Notes: generated from the letters alone by a model not told the origin. Positions 13,097 through 26,300 are shown, counted from the first letter of the stretch. The stretch is 64,000 nucleotides of DNA from Nissolia schottii (GCA_003254905.1 QANU01098580.1:131805-195804), one strand, 5' to 3'. A program made the numbers and translations.

Positions 13097-13404
13097 TTGA
13101 TCCATCCACTCTTTAATCTAGGTACACATATTTTAGTGCAGCTGAGGTGGTTTTCTTTTTTTCCTATTAAAACCAAATTTAACTTCAAGTTGAAATAACT
13201 TTTGTTGTGTTTGGCTATTAGCTCCAACCAACTAGAGACTGTAGAACATACACCTCCAAGACTAGAAAAGGTTTCTCCACAGTCCAACCTTCCCTTCTGT
13301 ATGTTGACTGGTAGTTTTGAAACACACTTCCTTTTCCAAAACTTCCTAACCTTATCCAGCTTCTCTCTTCATGAAGATCCCCGAGCAACAACATCCTATC
13401 CAAC

Positions 13405-15595
13405 ATGGAACAATCCTCTCATCAACCACCATCACCACCACCCCATGTTCTCCATTCTGATAAAGTTCAATACTTTGAGGCGGTTTTGAGAGGAAAAGAA
13501 GGGGAATGCCTCAAAGAAAGAGTTGAGAGATTGGAGACTGAGAGGGAAGAGAGAAATGAATTGATGCTAAAGGCTTTGGAGCATATCACTTCAATGAAGG
13601 ACTGCTTATCTAGAGTGATAGAGGGGTTAGATGGAGAAAAGGATGAAACTTTTGACAAAGGAGGCGAAGAGGAATCAAGGGTGTTATTGGAAGAGGCAAG
13701 GCTGGTGTCAATGCTTGCAAATGAGGTGGAGTCAAGGGTGGATAAGCACAGGGAGTTGAGGAAGAAGGAGAAGTGGGAGCTGGAGAGCAGCTTGATCAGT
13801 TTGACTGAGGAGAATAGGGATGTCAATAACTTGCTTAGGGTTGCCTTGTTGGAGAAAGAGGCTCTTGAGAAGAGAGTGAAGGGGCATGATCATAGTAAAA
13901 GGATGCCCCTTCTTCAGTTTGCTGAGTTTGGATTGCAGAAAGTTGGGTTTGGATTCATGGTGGGGGGCGGTGGCACTACTAATGAGCAATCAATAGAAAC
14001 TAAATCAGATAGTAGTGAGTGTGAAGAAGTTGTTAGCCTGGTAAGATCTTTATATCTTTAATTCCATATTATTAAGGAAAAGTTACCCTTAGTTTCGTTT
14101 CCATTTCTTGTTTTTAGTTTGTTTCCTGTTCTGCAATTTATGATTATTTTCCAAAGGCATCAACAGTGGAGAGGATAATGAAGAATTTACGCCTTGAAAT
14201 CAGTCAATTGAGAAGATCTTTGGAAGAAGCAAGGTATTTTTACCATGTACTTATATCAACTTCATACATTCTTGTACATCATAATGATGTGGTTTTCTTC
14301 TGAGACTGCATAATTTGCAAGAAGAAAAGGAAGGCTTGGATGCACACATACAGAATTACCTTCACAACTTCACTTTGATTTGGTTATTTGAGCTTACTTT
14401 GCTTTTACATAATTACCTTGCTGCTACACTTCGTAAGCATGTAGTTTTGGATTACTTATTATGAGCTTTATGCCAGGTCAGACACAGAGCGCCTCCAGTG
14501 TCTCACAGAGAAACAAGCCAAAGAAATTGTGGAAAACAAACTCTACATTAAGGATCTAGAAGATAGAGAGAGAATATTGGCTCAAAATGTAATCAATCAT
14601 CCATTTGATCAATAAATGGGATACTTTTTCCTTATTAAAAGCGCTCTTTCTCACACTATCTTTTATCCTTTGTGTGAAAGTTAGAGGAGTTTATGATAGC
14701 AATCAAGGAAGCAGAGGAAGAAGTTGCTAGATGGAAAGAAGCTTGTGAGTTAGAAGTTGTAGCCGGAAAGAATGAGATTGAACAGCGTGACGAAGTGGTA
14801 AACCCCTTCTCCATCGCTGCTACTAGGTTTTTAGTTTGGGAGGGTTAAAATTAATTCTAGAGCTTTAAAAGTAAACATTTTTTCCTCTTAAAATAGTTAG
14901 AATTGAATTGATTAATTGGTCCCGTGCTACTAATTTTTAATTTTTTTTTATGAGAAATCTTCCTTCATTTAGCACTATAAAAGAACATGATATAAACTAT
15001 CATAAAACAAAGTTTGCTAAATAAAATTTTGTAAATTGAAGTAAATTAAGCAATGAATCATACCTAGGTGACAACATGACCCTAGTCTCGTAGGGGGAGT
15101 TGACTCCAACCCCGTCTAGCGAAGGCAGGATGTAAACCCTAAACCCAAAAGCCAAAGCCAACCGATAATAACAAACAAGCTTTCGTTCTTTCTCTAGTTG
15201 TAATGTTTGGGTGCTACATAATAATATATCTGACAATTGATAACATGATAATGTCGTGAATGTTACACCAGGTGGTTGCACTGAAGCAAGAACTGAAGAA
15301 AACCAAGGCTGCCTTGGACATATCAAATGGAAAACTAAGGCTGAAAGAGGAGCTAGCAGCCACTGCAATAGCTGCACAGGAAGCAGCAGAGAGGTCATTG
15401 GGGCTGGCAGATAGGAGAGCAGTTGAGCTTCGTCAGAGGATCGAGGAACTGACCAGACAACTGGAGGAAGCAGAGAAACGGGAACGAGGTAGCCACAAAG
15501 CAAGGCATATATGTTGGCCATGGCAAGTTTTCAAGTTGAGTTCTGGCAGTAATGTGAAAAGGATGCTACCAGAAATGCATGCCTTAGTTTACTGA
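13405..15595 (+). CDS. Coiled-coil protein, At3g49055-like
   Basis: Five exons, 13405-14040, 14157-14233, 14477-14588, 14681-14797 and 15272-15595, join in frame to 421 residues; all junctions obey GT-AG. Residues from about 20 to 390 are rich in E, K, R and L with heptad spacing, interrupted by a glycine-rich stretch (GFMVGGGG, near 190). The C-terminal segment ICWPWQVFKL ... RMLPEMHALVY is the recognisable conserved tail of a small plant family annotated as uncharacterized At3g49055-like. No catalytic motif, signal peptide or membrane segment is seen. Function is unknown; a structural or scaffold role is only suggested by the coiled coil. The long minus-strand ORF over 15000-15521 is a shadow. 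Confidence 0.85.
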
Positions 15596-17590
15596 AAGTA
15601 TGTGCATATACATAACATGATTTTCCTTCAAAAAATGAGTTTGTTCATCTCAATTTTTCAAACTCGATCTTCCTGTGTAGTAATTCAACTTTTTTTATCG
15701 AGCTAACGAGTGCCCTTAGGTTGTTAAATAGTTTAAAATGAAAGCATTTCATTGATCGATATAGTATGATCATATCTTGTCATATGCTACTGTCATCTGC
15801 ATGAATTGGATCCCCTTTTTTTGTTTTTTTCTCTCCCCCTTTTTGGATAAATAATTGGGGTCAGAGACTGATATAAACCATGAGAAAACCACATCAAAAA
15901 ACTAGTTGCTATAGATGAAGAGCTCAAGCCCATATATATAAACTCCACACCGAAATTCCATACTTTTGATGAGGGACTCAAATGCCATACCTTGCAAATA
16001 CTTGATCCTAACATAGACCCAAATGCTGTTTGTACTTACATGAGACGATTTGAATTTAGGAGGAGATTAAAAGATTTTGAGAAGTTTAGTGTGAGTGTGA
16101 GTTTCATAATGTATATGAAATAAGATTTAGTGTTTACATTAATGTTGATGTACAAATAATATTTTTTTATTATAATATTATATATGACGTTATAAAACAG
16201 TGCAAAAAGTTAATCATTATTGTAAAAGTAAAAGTGAAATCACAATAAATATTAAAATACGTGTGTATTGATTATTTCCTTAAATGAGTATGTAATGCCT
16301 GCAAATATTAATAATTAATAATCTGTACGAAAAAATGGTGAGACTACAACTATAAGTATAAAACGTAGCAAATGATTAGGCTGTGCGCTGGTAGATTGAT
16401 TTGGAATTAACTGCAATAAAAGTTATATGTTGGAGATGTTGCGAAATACATACGTATCATTTTAAGAATATTATTAACTATCAATTTTAAGTGTATTAAA
16501 ATTGCACAAAAAAGATTATGATGCGTGTTATTTGATTAATGAAATGACGGAATATCATTTCATCTGATTTTTTTTTTAAATTTTCTCGTAAATAAATTGA
16601 ATTAGTTCCCACATGGCACACAAACTTGGGTGTTGTGTTAGACTATTTTGTTGTTATCTTCTCACGAGTTCCGTCAGCCATTTTTTTTGACTTCTCTCAA
16701 CGGAAAGAGCACCAAATGTTACGTGTGAATAGGGTATATGAGAAAACGAAGGAAACAGTAATGAATAGAACAGTGCAGTATGGATTGTGTATTTTTGGTA
16801 TTTTCTGTTTACAGGAAATTGCAAAGTGCAAGGTTACAAAAGAGTGATAATAAAGGAAAGATGTTGAAGAAAAGCAGTAAGTAGGTGCAGTAAAAATATC
16901 CCTCTTCGAGTGGGAGACTCCTATGATCTCATCAAATTATAACTCCTAAAAATTAAGATCTCGATCTTAATCCCCTTGGCAATAACTATTGCAGCTCACA
17001 CATTTATTCTCTTGCCACGTAACTAACTGTGCCAGCTCAGCGAGTGGTGTAGTCCCTGGCCCATATTGGAGGTATTTTGACTCTAGGGCTCTTGGTTCCT
17101 TCTTTACCTGACCACTTTAAGGCTTTCAATGATACTCATTGTTTTTGTTGTTTTTTTTTTCCCCTCACATTCTAGCACTTCTAACTTTAATTTTCAATGT
17201 GTATTTTGAAGGAAAAATGTCTTTGAACAAGTTGATTTCCAAAACCATTTTTTTAAAACTTATACTTATTGATAATAATTTTTATATTATTTTATTAAAT
17301 AATAATATTATAAATTTTTAAAAATAATTTTTAAAAAATTTAAAACGTTTAACAACTTTTAAAGAGTAGTAATATTATCAAATTAAATCTTAATAATATA
17401 TTTATTACACGTCAATATTATATTTTTAATTTTTTAACCAAAAAAATACTATTATAACTTTCTAAAAATAACTTTTAAAAATTTAACCAAACCAAAGCCA
17501 CGACTGACCACATTCATTTCCTAAACTAATATGTAATAATTAAATAAATAAATTGATCTAAAAAAGAATAAGAAAATAAATAAATATATT
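15596..17590. other. Intergenic, AT-rich
   Basis: No gene or defined element is seen. The first 200-300 bases should hold the 3' end of the coiled-coil gene; the rest is AT-rich, with low-complexity A/T tracts around 17270-17460. Confidence 0.4.
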
Positions 17591-18033
17591 GCTCCCAATC
17601 GCTTCTATAGTCATCGTCTTCGTCCTCTTGGTGTTAGGGTTCGCAGAGCTGCGTTTTTCAACATCACAAATTCATCCAATGCTTCATTTTTGCCAACTTG
17701 CGAAATCCAAAGATATCGACACTCCTTGAGTTTCGTTACGGTACGATACTTTGCTTCCCCCTTTTGCTTCCAAATGCAACCATCGACTAATTGAAAGCTG
17801 AAACTTTTTCCCCCTATCTTTCGATTTGAAAAAAGATGTTTAATTTTAAGAATTATTTTTTTCCCATTTTGGAGAGTATCGAAATTGAAGATGCAGCAAT
17901 TTTTTGAATTTGGATTCTTCGGATGCTTGTTCTGTTATTCATACTTGGAGTCCAAAATTCAGCGAATTAAATTATTGTTGTTATTATTATTTTTTATTCG
18001 TTTAATTGATTCTTAATAGGAGGGAGGAACCCT

Positions 18034-18207
18034 ATGGATGAGAACGCAGAGAATGGAAGTGTGAAGAAGAAGATTGCATCATGTGATGTTGAGGCTTTGA
18101 AGAAATGCTTGGAAGAGAACAAGGGGGACTATGTCAAATGCCAATCACAGATTGAGGCTTTTAAATCATCATGCTCAGTCAAGAAACCAAACCCGATCTC
18201 CTCTTGA
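18034..18207 (+). CDS. Small CHCH / Cox19-family-like protein
   Basis: An unspliced 57-codon frame starts at MDENAENG and ends KKPNPISS. Four cysteines at residues 17, 25, 36 and 47 fall in helical segments (CDVEALKKC; CLEENKGDYVKC; then CX10C), as in small coiled-coil-helix-coiled-coil-helix proteins. The wording strongly resembles a plant Cox19-family (CHCH motif) protein, At1g02160-like, recalled from memory. Family members are usually imported into the mitochondrial intermembrane space and oxidised there; this is family knowledge, not visible here. A leader exon at about 17590-17740 (with a TTAGGGTT motif near 17635) and a leader intron, donor 17741 and acceptor 18018-18019, precede the start. 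It is too short for most ORF cut-offs. Confidence 0.75.
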   Translation: MDENAENGSVKKKIASCDVEALKKCLEENKGDYVKCQSQIEAFKSSCSVKKPNPISS

Positions 18208-18371
18208 GACAGGTGTATGACATCAAACTTAGATATATATGGCTTTGATTCTGAATTCCGATTTATGGGTTTTCCATTTTTATTTTTTTGTTAAAAGGGA
18301 GATGAATTTGAGTCTCCCTGAAGAGATATTGTATTGATCGATAATAATTTCTGAGAAAATAACAAGGTACT

Positions 18372-18790
18372 GTTGTAGCTTTTCAAAACTAGAATTTTAT
18401 GGATTTCATTGATCGCAGTGACTGTTTTGGAGTGGCAAGAACTCCATACATATTAGCATGATTGGTTTTTGGTTTTTAAGTGGGAACACTCCCAAATCAA
18501 TTCTGGAGTTCTAGAAATGATAAATTTCACTTCTAGTGACTGTCAGAATTGATTTTGGATACTGATTGTTGGTAATTTATGAGAAATAACACATGTTCTC
18601 AAAGTTGTAGCGTTTCAAAATTATAAATTTATGAACTTCATTGATAGCAACGATTGTTTTGGAGTGGCAAGAACTGTAGACATATTAGCATGATTGGTTG
18701 TCGAGTGGAAACACCCTAAATCAATTCTGAAATTCAATGAGAAATTTCAATTCTAGTGATTGTTAGAATTGATATTTCTGTATGAAAACC
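18372..18790 (+). repeat. Tandem duplication, unit about 232 bp
   Basis: Copy 1 (from 18372) and copy 2 (from 18604) share TTGTAGC.TTTCAAAA, GTTTTGGAGTGGCAAGAACT and CATATTAGCATGATTGGTT at the same spacing, with many point differences. A weaker third trace (GAATTTCATTGATAG) lies near 19844. Confidence 0.8.
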
Positions 18791-19121
18791 AAACATGCTA
18801 GTAGAACATAGTGATGGATTAGGAAAAAAAAAATGACCAGTAAGTGAATAGTCAACTTCTGATCAGCTACATTACAACTTTTCCTACATGTATACCACAG
18901 TAATCGGGAGAGGAAATCATGTATAAAGGATTTGATTCACATTATTTGACGGCTGCACATGTTGGACAATTCCTTTTCTCTTTTTCCATTTTAATAATGG
19001 CATACAGAGATCCAACAAAAAATGTTACGAATGAAAAAAAGTGGACAACGTTAGTCTAGATGAGAAATTGTTCTATTGCTCAAGCCACTGCATATATGTT
19101 TGTTGAATGATGCTCTCGCAT

Positions 19122-19275
19122 GCCAGTTTCCCGAGTAGCATGATGGTGAGGAGCTTGTATTCTTTACCCATGCTTCCTCGGTTCGAAGCTAGCATAGAGG
19201 AGTTAGAGAAGAGGAATCGAGGGCTATTCTAATTAATGAGGTATTCCAAAATACCTCTCTTTTTGTATTTTTGCC
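19122..19275 (+). repeat. Dispersed repeat R, copy 1 (SINE-like boxes)
   Basis: About 150 bp, also found at 30803 and 33812 in the same orientation. It carries TAGCATGATGG (19136-19146, A-box-like) and GGTTCGAAGCT (19180-19190, B-box-like) and ends in GAGGTATTCCAAAATACCTC, a short hairpin, followed by T-rich DNA. The SINE assignment is inference; no target duplication was found. Confidence 0.5.
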
Positions 19276-20155
19276 TTACCCAAAAAGGGTGTTTTTGGGA
19301 GATTGTGGGATTTGTATAAGTTTATTAGGAGATTATAGTAGTTTGGGAAAAAAAAAATTAGGAGATTGTGGTAAAAAAAAAATGTAATATGTCATATCGT
19401 ATGGTGATTTAGCAAAAAAAATACTTTAAATTGTGACATAATGTGTGACTTAAGAATTTTCTTTAGGTAAAACTATTTATTTACGAATCAGTTGATGCAA
19501 GTAATTTTCACCTTGCTCCTTAAAAATAAAAGTAATTTCTTTAGTCTCCAACTTGCTTCTTAAAAAAAATAAAATAGGAGTAGTAGTAATGAAAAAGTGA
19601 TGAATTAACATAACTTTAACATCTTATATTTAAGTATAAATGTATAAAAAATGATGAGACTCTTTTATAGTGAATAAAATTAGTGAAACTCAACCAATAC
19701 ATTTTTCTTAATTAGACGATTATTACCGATAGAAGAATACATGTGATTTTAAAGAAAAAAAATGTTTGTGGTTTCAATAGTGGTCCATTGCTTATAGAAA
19801 AAATTTATCACTGGTATATTTGTTTGATAGTTATTGATGTATGAATTTCATTGATAGTGGTGAGTGTTTTAGGGTGTCATTAGGGGTGAAAAGTATTGTT
19901 AATATGAGTTGAATTGATCGCTCAACTTATTTATAATCGAGTTTGATTTTTAGGCTTCAAGCCAGCTAACTAAAAAATTAATGAGTCAACTCAAATAAAA
20001 TATAAATTGATCTTTAACTATAATTTTGAATTTTTTATTGAACAAGTCTTTATTTAGTTAAGCGTCCGATGTAATATTCAAAATTTGACAAATACATATC
20101 TTATTTATAATATTTTACAATAAAATTTATATATCATAGACATGATACAAAATTA

Positions 20156-20224
20156 TTAAACCACATTTATTGACTATAACCAATAGTCCACAAAATTTAA
20201 ACCACATTTATTGACTATAACCAA
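20156..20224 (+). repeat. 28-bp direct repeat, period 41
   Basis: TTAAACCACATTTATTGACT, continuing ATAACCAA, is present at 20156-20183 and at 20197-20224 without a mismatch. Confidence 0.85.
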
Positions 20225-20498
20225 GATGTTAAAAATGAAAAAGAAGTGGGCAACGTTAGTCTAATTCCTTTGTAGATGTGGACAAATGAAAAACTGACAA
20301 GCAGACTAGTGAGTACGCTGCACTCCTTTTCAGTTGAATTCCCAACTTGGGGGCTAGAGTAGTTGTGTGTCAAGATTAACTGAAATACCGATAGGATTCA
20401 TTGTTATTTCCATGTTTTGTATTTTCATTGTCATACTTTTTATGTTTTATGATTTGTTTGACATTGCACTTGCTCTCGTGCCGACCATTTGTCACTAA

Positions 20499-20540
20499 GT
20501 CCCACATCGCCTACACTTAGAGTAAACAACAGTTTATATT
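20499..20540 (+). promoter_or_regulatory. U6 promoter (USE + TATA)
   Basis: The upstream sequence element GTCCCACATCG is at 20499-20509 and TTTATATT at 20533-20540. The 23-base gap is the Pol III-type spacing of plant snRNA promoters. Confidence 0.9.
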
Positions 20541-20562
20541 CTAGTACCTAAGACCATGGATC

Positions 20563-20582
20563 GTCCCTTCGGGGACATCCGA

Positions 20583-20614
<32 letters not shown>

Positions 20615-20664
20615 GGCCCCTGCGCAAGGATGACACGCACAAATCGAGAAATGGTCCAAATTTT
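20563..20664 (+). ncRNA. U6: U6 snRNA gene, copy 1
   Basis: 102 bases match plant U6 along the whole length as I recall it: 5' stem GTCCCTTCGGGGAC, then the ACAGAGA box (GATACAGAGAAGATTAGCA), the U4/U6 pairing region and a terminal T run that ends Pol III transcription. It is the spliceosomal catalytic RNA. The USE and TATA are correctly placed 22 bases upstream, so the copy looks functional. It begins the left repeat block and is followed by SLH-gene debris. Confidence 0.95.
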
Positions 20665-21269
20665 TTTCATTTCCCTTCTCGCCCTTCGGAGAGTTTCCTC
20701 TGTTTAGGTATGTTTCCTTCTCTGCGTTTTGATTTCGTGCTGCTTCTGTGGTTTTGGTCTACTACTACGACTTTCTTCTGTTCAGCGAATCAGCAGTTTT
20801 AAAATTGGGGGAAATGTCTTTTTTGCGTTGCAGAATAATTTAGTTGTCATTAACAATGTTACTACCCTAATTTGGAATTTGACATCTGATGTGTGTTTAT
20901 ATGATTGGGGATTGGGCGTACAAGGGCCTTGGTTGATATTGGGTTAGTAAGAAAAGGAACTGAATAAGACATCTATTGAGAATTCATAATAGAATTGTTA
21001 CTGTTTTCTGGTCCAGTTCTTGAATTGTTTGATATACTTGTGCTATTCCTTTAGTTCTAGTTGCACAGTATCTAACCAATTTGTATGCATCCAATGATAA
21101 GTTACCCCGCAATGCACCCCCTGCACTTGTAACCATACCATCGTATCTGCTGGGGGCAGGGAATAATTTCCCTTGATTTAGGGTTATATTATCATTTTTA
21201 GGTCTTTGAAAATGTTCATCCATATGCCTGTTTGTTACTTGTTATGCCTTCTTTTCTTTCCCTTTTCTT

Positions 21270-21735
21270 TGTGGGGTGGGGCGCTGGCCCAAGCAGCTAT
21301 TGCCCTTGCTGCTGGAGATGCTTCTCTTATACCAAGTGAAGAGCTTGCACACATTGAAACACAAACTATGCCTGAAAATGCTGCTGCTTATGGTGCTTTT
21401 ATAGCTCATTCAGAAGGATATCAATGCAAGTTTCAAACAGGAGCTGCTCATAGAGAGGGAAACGATCTGTGCTATTGAAGGAATGGCCGAAGGGGCAAGA
21501 TCCGAGTTGGAAAAGTTTAATAGCTGATAGAGATGAAGATAATATCGCCTTGATGAAGGAATGTGCAGCTATCAGATTAGAAAAGGATGTTTTTTCTAGG
21601 TTAAGCCACGAGATTGAAGATCAACAACTAGGTAGATGAAAAAGAGAGGATTAGCTAGCTTCAGGACTAAGCAGAAGTTGTGAACAAGGAGATTGCTCAT
21701 TTATAGTTTGAGCTAGAAGATAACCGAAAAGCCTT
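21270..21735 (+). pseudogene. SLH-domain-type gene fragment (At5g23890-like), copy 1
   Basis: The plus strand shows AQAAIALAAGDASLIPSEELAHIE, broken after the stop at 21478, then in another frame EDNIALMKECAAIR and KERIS, with in-frame stops in the later part. The stretch resembles the helical central part of plant S-layer-homology-domain proteins of the At5g23890/At5g52410 kind (recalled, not searched). Frameshifts and at least three stops make it a pseudogene. Related intron sequence lies at about 20965-21205. Near 21736 the sequence switches abruptly to the 3' end of the NLP gene. Confidence 0.6.
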
Positions 21736-22560
21736 ATTGGTATTGATAGCATGTGACGCAGATCTGCAAGAGTGCATTGATGTTTCAAGATCATCAGCAA
21801 GTAACATAATCAGGGTCGTGGTGCATGGCCTAACTTCCAATCTTGGAAGCTCTTGTGAGAGCTCAGGGGAGTGAGAGAGTGGCTGTATATATATATAGGT
21901 CTAAGTTTGTCCACAAATATTTTAGGTTCTTGTGATCTTAGGACTATAGAGAAAAAAGAAAAAAAGAAAGAAAGAAAGAGATTTTGGTTAAGTTCTGCTC
22001 AATTTGTAAGAAATTTGAATGTAAATTAAAGGATTAGTACTTTCTTGAATCTTTGGTATCACCCCCAAATGTAAGTTATTAATTTATCATGAGATGAAGC
22101 TAGGATTCTTTGGTGACACACTTATTGTGGTTGACTTTTTAACATAAATCCATATTGGTATTGAAATTTGTAATTGTTCAGAGCAGATGTTGGATGAATT
22201 GAAATTGAATTTGTTGCAAAGTATTTGAAGGTTCAAACAAATGCTCCTTCAAATATGCTTTGAGTGAACCCTGGTTCAGCCTAGTTGTTAAATAATTATG
22301 TTCTATGCTTTGATTATTTGGGTTTGGATGTGAAGAAGACCCAGCATCTAATGATATCTTCATTACATATCTTGCCTTAATAGTCATGTAGCCTTAAAAG
22401 GGTAAAAGGTGTAATGCAACATACACACTAATCATCATTAAATAAACAAAATTTCCCATCCACCAACAAAACATTTAGTTATGTTTCTTTGTAAATAACA
22501 ACAGCTATCAAAGCTTACAGTTCAAGAAGAGTGGGGAGCCTTATCCACTTAAGAAGAGAA
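21736..22560 (+). pseudogene. Copy of the NLP gene 3' end and 3' untranslated region
   Basis: From VLIACDADLQECIDVSRSSA through the stop codon (TGA at 21872-21874) and several hundred bases beyond, this copies, on the opposite strand, the end of the NLP gene at 52215-51480. Coding differences are few (for example VVHGLTSNLG against VLVHDITSNLG). Only the last part of the PB1 domain is present and no promoter or 5' exon precedes it, so it cannot make an NLP protein. It is the inner edge of a large inverted duplication. Confidence 0.85.
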
Positions 22561-23330
22561 TCAGAGGGATCAAGCTTACATCATGACCACGAATTTGTTA
22601 TAAGATCCTTTATTACAACTTTTCATTCTCTTCACTAATTTTTTTTCCAACTTTCACTCTCTCACGACAAGTCTTAGTGGTATTTTTCTTTGGGAATGAA
22701 AACTACTATCTTTTGCTTGACCAATGCAAATTTATGGGACCACTGAAGTATATATTTATAAATGGCAAATTTTGCTGGAACTCACCAGCATTGTTAAGAC
22801 AAATTCTAAGTTTGACGGTGCTTTTTTCAGTGATCTTCGTTATCCACATTTTAGGTAAAAAAATTCCATTTTTATATTAAGAAAACATTGAAATTCACAA
22901 AGTTTAATTAGTGAATTTACTGTTAAGACTACAGTTGAGTAAGTAACTGCAAATTTTGACTAAAAAAAGGTGTAAATAACTGAGAATTTCCACAAATTTG
23001 TTTTCGTTGACCATACACAGGACAATTTTCATTATATTTTTCACCTTGATTGTGTCATGTTACACCTCGAAGAAAATGATTGTATGCCACCAAAGTTACA
23101 TGGACAACTACATTAAAAGTATCTTGAGCATTGATGCATGATATTGGATATTTTTCACTGAATAAAATAACAAGTTACATGTGTTATTTTTTATGGCATG
23201 CATGATATCACCCGTGTATGCAAGCATTCAAAAACAGGTATGCAAATTACAAACTACTTTCCATTCTCTCACGCTGCTTGTGATTGAAATTAACTTGAGT
23301 GTTTTTTTCATTATAATGTGTTAACTAGAA
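22561..23330 (+). repeat. Inverted-duplication arm, NLP downstream flank
   Basis: It matches the reverse complement of about 50640-51480 (shared tracts include AGAAGAGTGGGGAGCCTTAT and GTTACACCTCGAAGAAAATG, the latter with differences). No gene is seen. Similarity stops near 23330 and resumes near 28505. Confidence 0.75.
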
Positions 23331-26300
23331 TTTAAACTCGCGCAGATTTAAGGTGTATACTTAATTGATTTCAGTTTGAAAATATTAAAGTAATGTTGTC
23401 AAAGTATAATTGTATTGGTAATAACAATCAACATGTAAAGTAAACACAACATTAATAATGTCACAATACATAATAAGACCCATATGTTAATGAAAACATT
23501 TGCGATTAACTGATTTTTGTCTTAGTATAGAAGTTAGTATTTCTCAGGCGCAATCTAAATTATAGTATATATCAAAATGCAAATAGCCTAATAAACTAAA
23601 GCAGACATCATTGTCTTCTTGTGCAGAGTTAACCTTGTACTAAAGTATACTCTCATGGGTATGGAATCTTCACAAAACTTCTCTCGTCTACCTATTTCTA
23701 TTAAAAGTAATTTATATAGATACAATGATTATTATGGTTAAAAAAATAACCTGAATTGACTACTAGAGAGCATGTTCTCACATGTTTCTTTAAATCTACA
23801 TTATAAGAAAACATTAATTTTTGTAATAAATAATAACACTAAGTTTTCATATAAAATTAAATACTATCAATCATACGAATATACTCATGGGCTTGTACTA
23901 CTCATAGCACGATGTGTAGTGTAATAGCTCATATCGTTAACAATTTTTAAACTTAAAAAAATCTAAGCTTTTGAATAAAGTTCCTTTATTTCTTGCATAT
24001 AAAACAACTTCTCTAGCTATAGTATTGGCATATTATTACTAATTTCTTTTATGTCTCATAAAAATGTTTCACTCAAATATAAAAATTTGTTAGAAACTTA
24101 TGCGCTAATATGTTAAATGTAGATGAAATGATAAAGCACAATTTGGAATGAGAATGAGATATATTATCATGTATAGGGATAACTTTTTTTATTTTTGGTT
24201 ACTTCATTCTCTCCATTCTTTATATTTGTGCCATTGTACTTATCATTGTCCATATCAAAATCAGTGTACCTTAAAGAAACTTATATTTTGACGACATCCC
24301 CTCTAATTTGACCAAGAATGCTACTTGGGAAGTTGCATTCTTATTTGAAAAGGCAAGTACTGATTGTAGTGAAAGGGACTTACTACTATCTTATCTTTGA
24401 TCACACATCACAATTCATGCTAACAATTTATACTTTATTATATTAGCAAACTACTTAAATCAAATATGAAACATTATCTTTAGCAACATTTATATTGGCT
24501 AAACATTTAAATCGGATTTGTGATAAAAATATACTTCATTCACATTTTCTAGCAATAATGAATTCAATTATTGATCCTCCATCAGGATTGCACGAAAGCT
24601 TTTTCAAGCTTACATCAGATAGCAGATTAAATTGGTCTGCCATGACGAACAAATTTGCTTCACAGAAAAATGAATGGTAACATAGTGTGAATATATGCAA
24701 AATCTTGATGGTGCATATGAAGTTCTTCGTCTATTGAGTTAATTGAAAGACAGAAAAATGGAGCCAAGATACTTTACCGAATGGTGGAATCAAAAATTGT
24801 AAAACTACTTCTAAATGCAGTGGTGAGAATCAGCAAGCAAAGCAATGTAATATGTTGCCTTTACTCATATATACTGCCATAAGAATTATTAGACTTGACT
24901 CCAAAAGATTGAAAATACACTTTTTTTGAACAGTTAAAAGAAGATTAATTTTATGGTTTACGATTGAAATAGTAGCCAAATCCAATTTAGAAGACAATCT
25001 ATGACATCTTATACCCTATGAAATCTTGAAAATGTAAGGATGGTGATCTAAAAAGTAATACAGCTTCTCACCTAATCTATGTATTTTTTCTAAAGGGTTT
25101 AGGGTTTATTTGTCCTTTCAAAGTAACTTTGATCACAATTTAACTTAATATAGAACTCATACTTTGCCAATATAAAACTCAAGCACAAAATCAAACTAAT
25201 GAGTCAATAAATATTCTAGCTCATTCTACCTATAAATATTGTGTTCTCTTCAAACTACGGCAAGGCATGTCGACAACATCCTTAAGCTGAACCACTTCTA
25301 ACCATGCTTGAGAAAGCAACAGTCTTCTCCTGTAACTTTTACAATGAATAAATGAGTATCTCAGACAGATCGGTATCATTTGCAAGGTCAATGTTCTTGT
25401 TGTTCTCCAAAATTGTAAGCATCATGTGAAGAAATGTAGGAGTCTCACAGAGATATAGTCATCCAAGGAATCTTACATGTTCTCATCATCAAATAGTTCG
25501 GTTTTTTAATCACTCCATCCATCTAGTGCGCCCCACCGTACTCATTGTCATACCTATTACAAAGTTTGTAATTCAAACAGACAAATATCACACTTTACAA
25601 ATGTATGGTAAAGAAATAATCACGAAGCTGAATAACAACATTTTTTTTTGTGTGCTTCGTCACAACAAATATCAATTTTCCCATTTGAGAATTATAAAAA
25701 CATATAGAGACAAAAAAAAAAAGCTACAACATCAATTTGAATTGCCAAAACAGACACCAATTAAAAGTTGGATTTTTCTTAGTCTTTCCCTTTGCCAATC
25801 ACCTTTTACTACTTTTAATCTTTCACCATTCAATAGGATGAGAATGGAAGAAAAAGAAATTAGTGGCAAGAAGATTGATATAGGGATTTTATCCAACATT
25901 TTCATACTCCATAATTGAGCATTGCAGCATAGAATTATGTGATTTTGATGGCTAACTGATAAGATTTGTATAATTGTCCTTTTATGAGCATAATTGAGAA
26001 AACTATAGTTTAAGCATCGTTTTTAAAATGATGTTTAATTGTCTCGAGTAACCTATGCGTTTAACATCTTGTGTTTGAGTTATTAGAATCACAGGTAATC
26101 GAGTGTTGGTGCAATAAGGGGTGCAAGTTGGGTAATATAGACTTCAACAAAGATTTAACAATGACCAAAATATAGAGTTAGAAGACTCACTTTGGACTGA
26201 AGTTGAAAATCATGAACAAATGAGATCAAAATATCTTTTTTTTTTTTTGGTACATGAGATCAAAGTATCTATTTATATATAAATTAATATTTGAAATTCA

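Larger units (their letters stand above)
10670..13404. other. Intergenic between two divergent genes
   Basis: It contains the promoters of the U-box gene (leftward) and of the coiled-coil gene (rightward). No further gene is seen. Listed separately are a pair of 23-bp direct repeats and a short inverted-repeat element. An (AT)n run lies at 13066-13093, about 310 bp upstream of the coiled-coil start codon. Confidence 0.5.

Noticed and set aside
15000..15521. 173-residue minus-strand ORF
   Set aside because: It overlaps exon 5 of the coiled-coil gene on the other strand and has no recognisable domain; it is a shadow.
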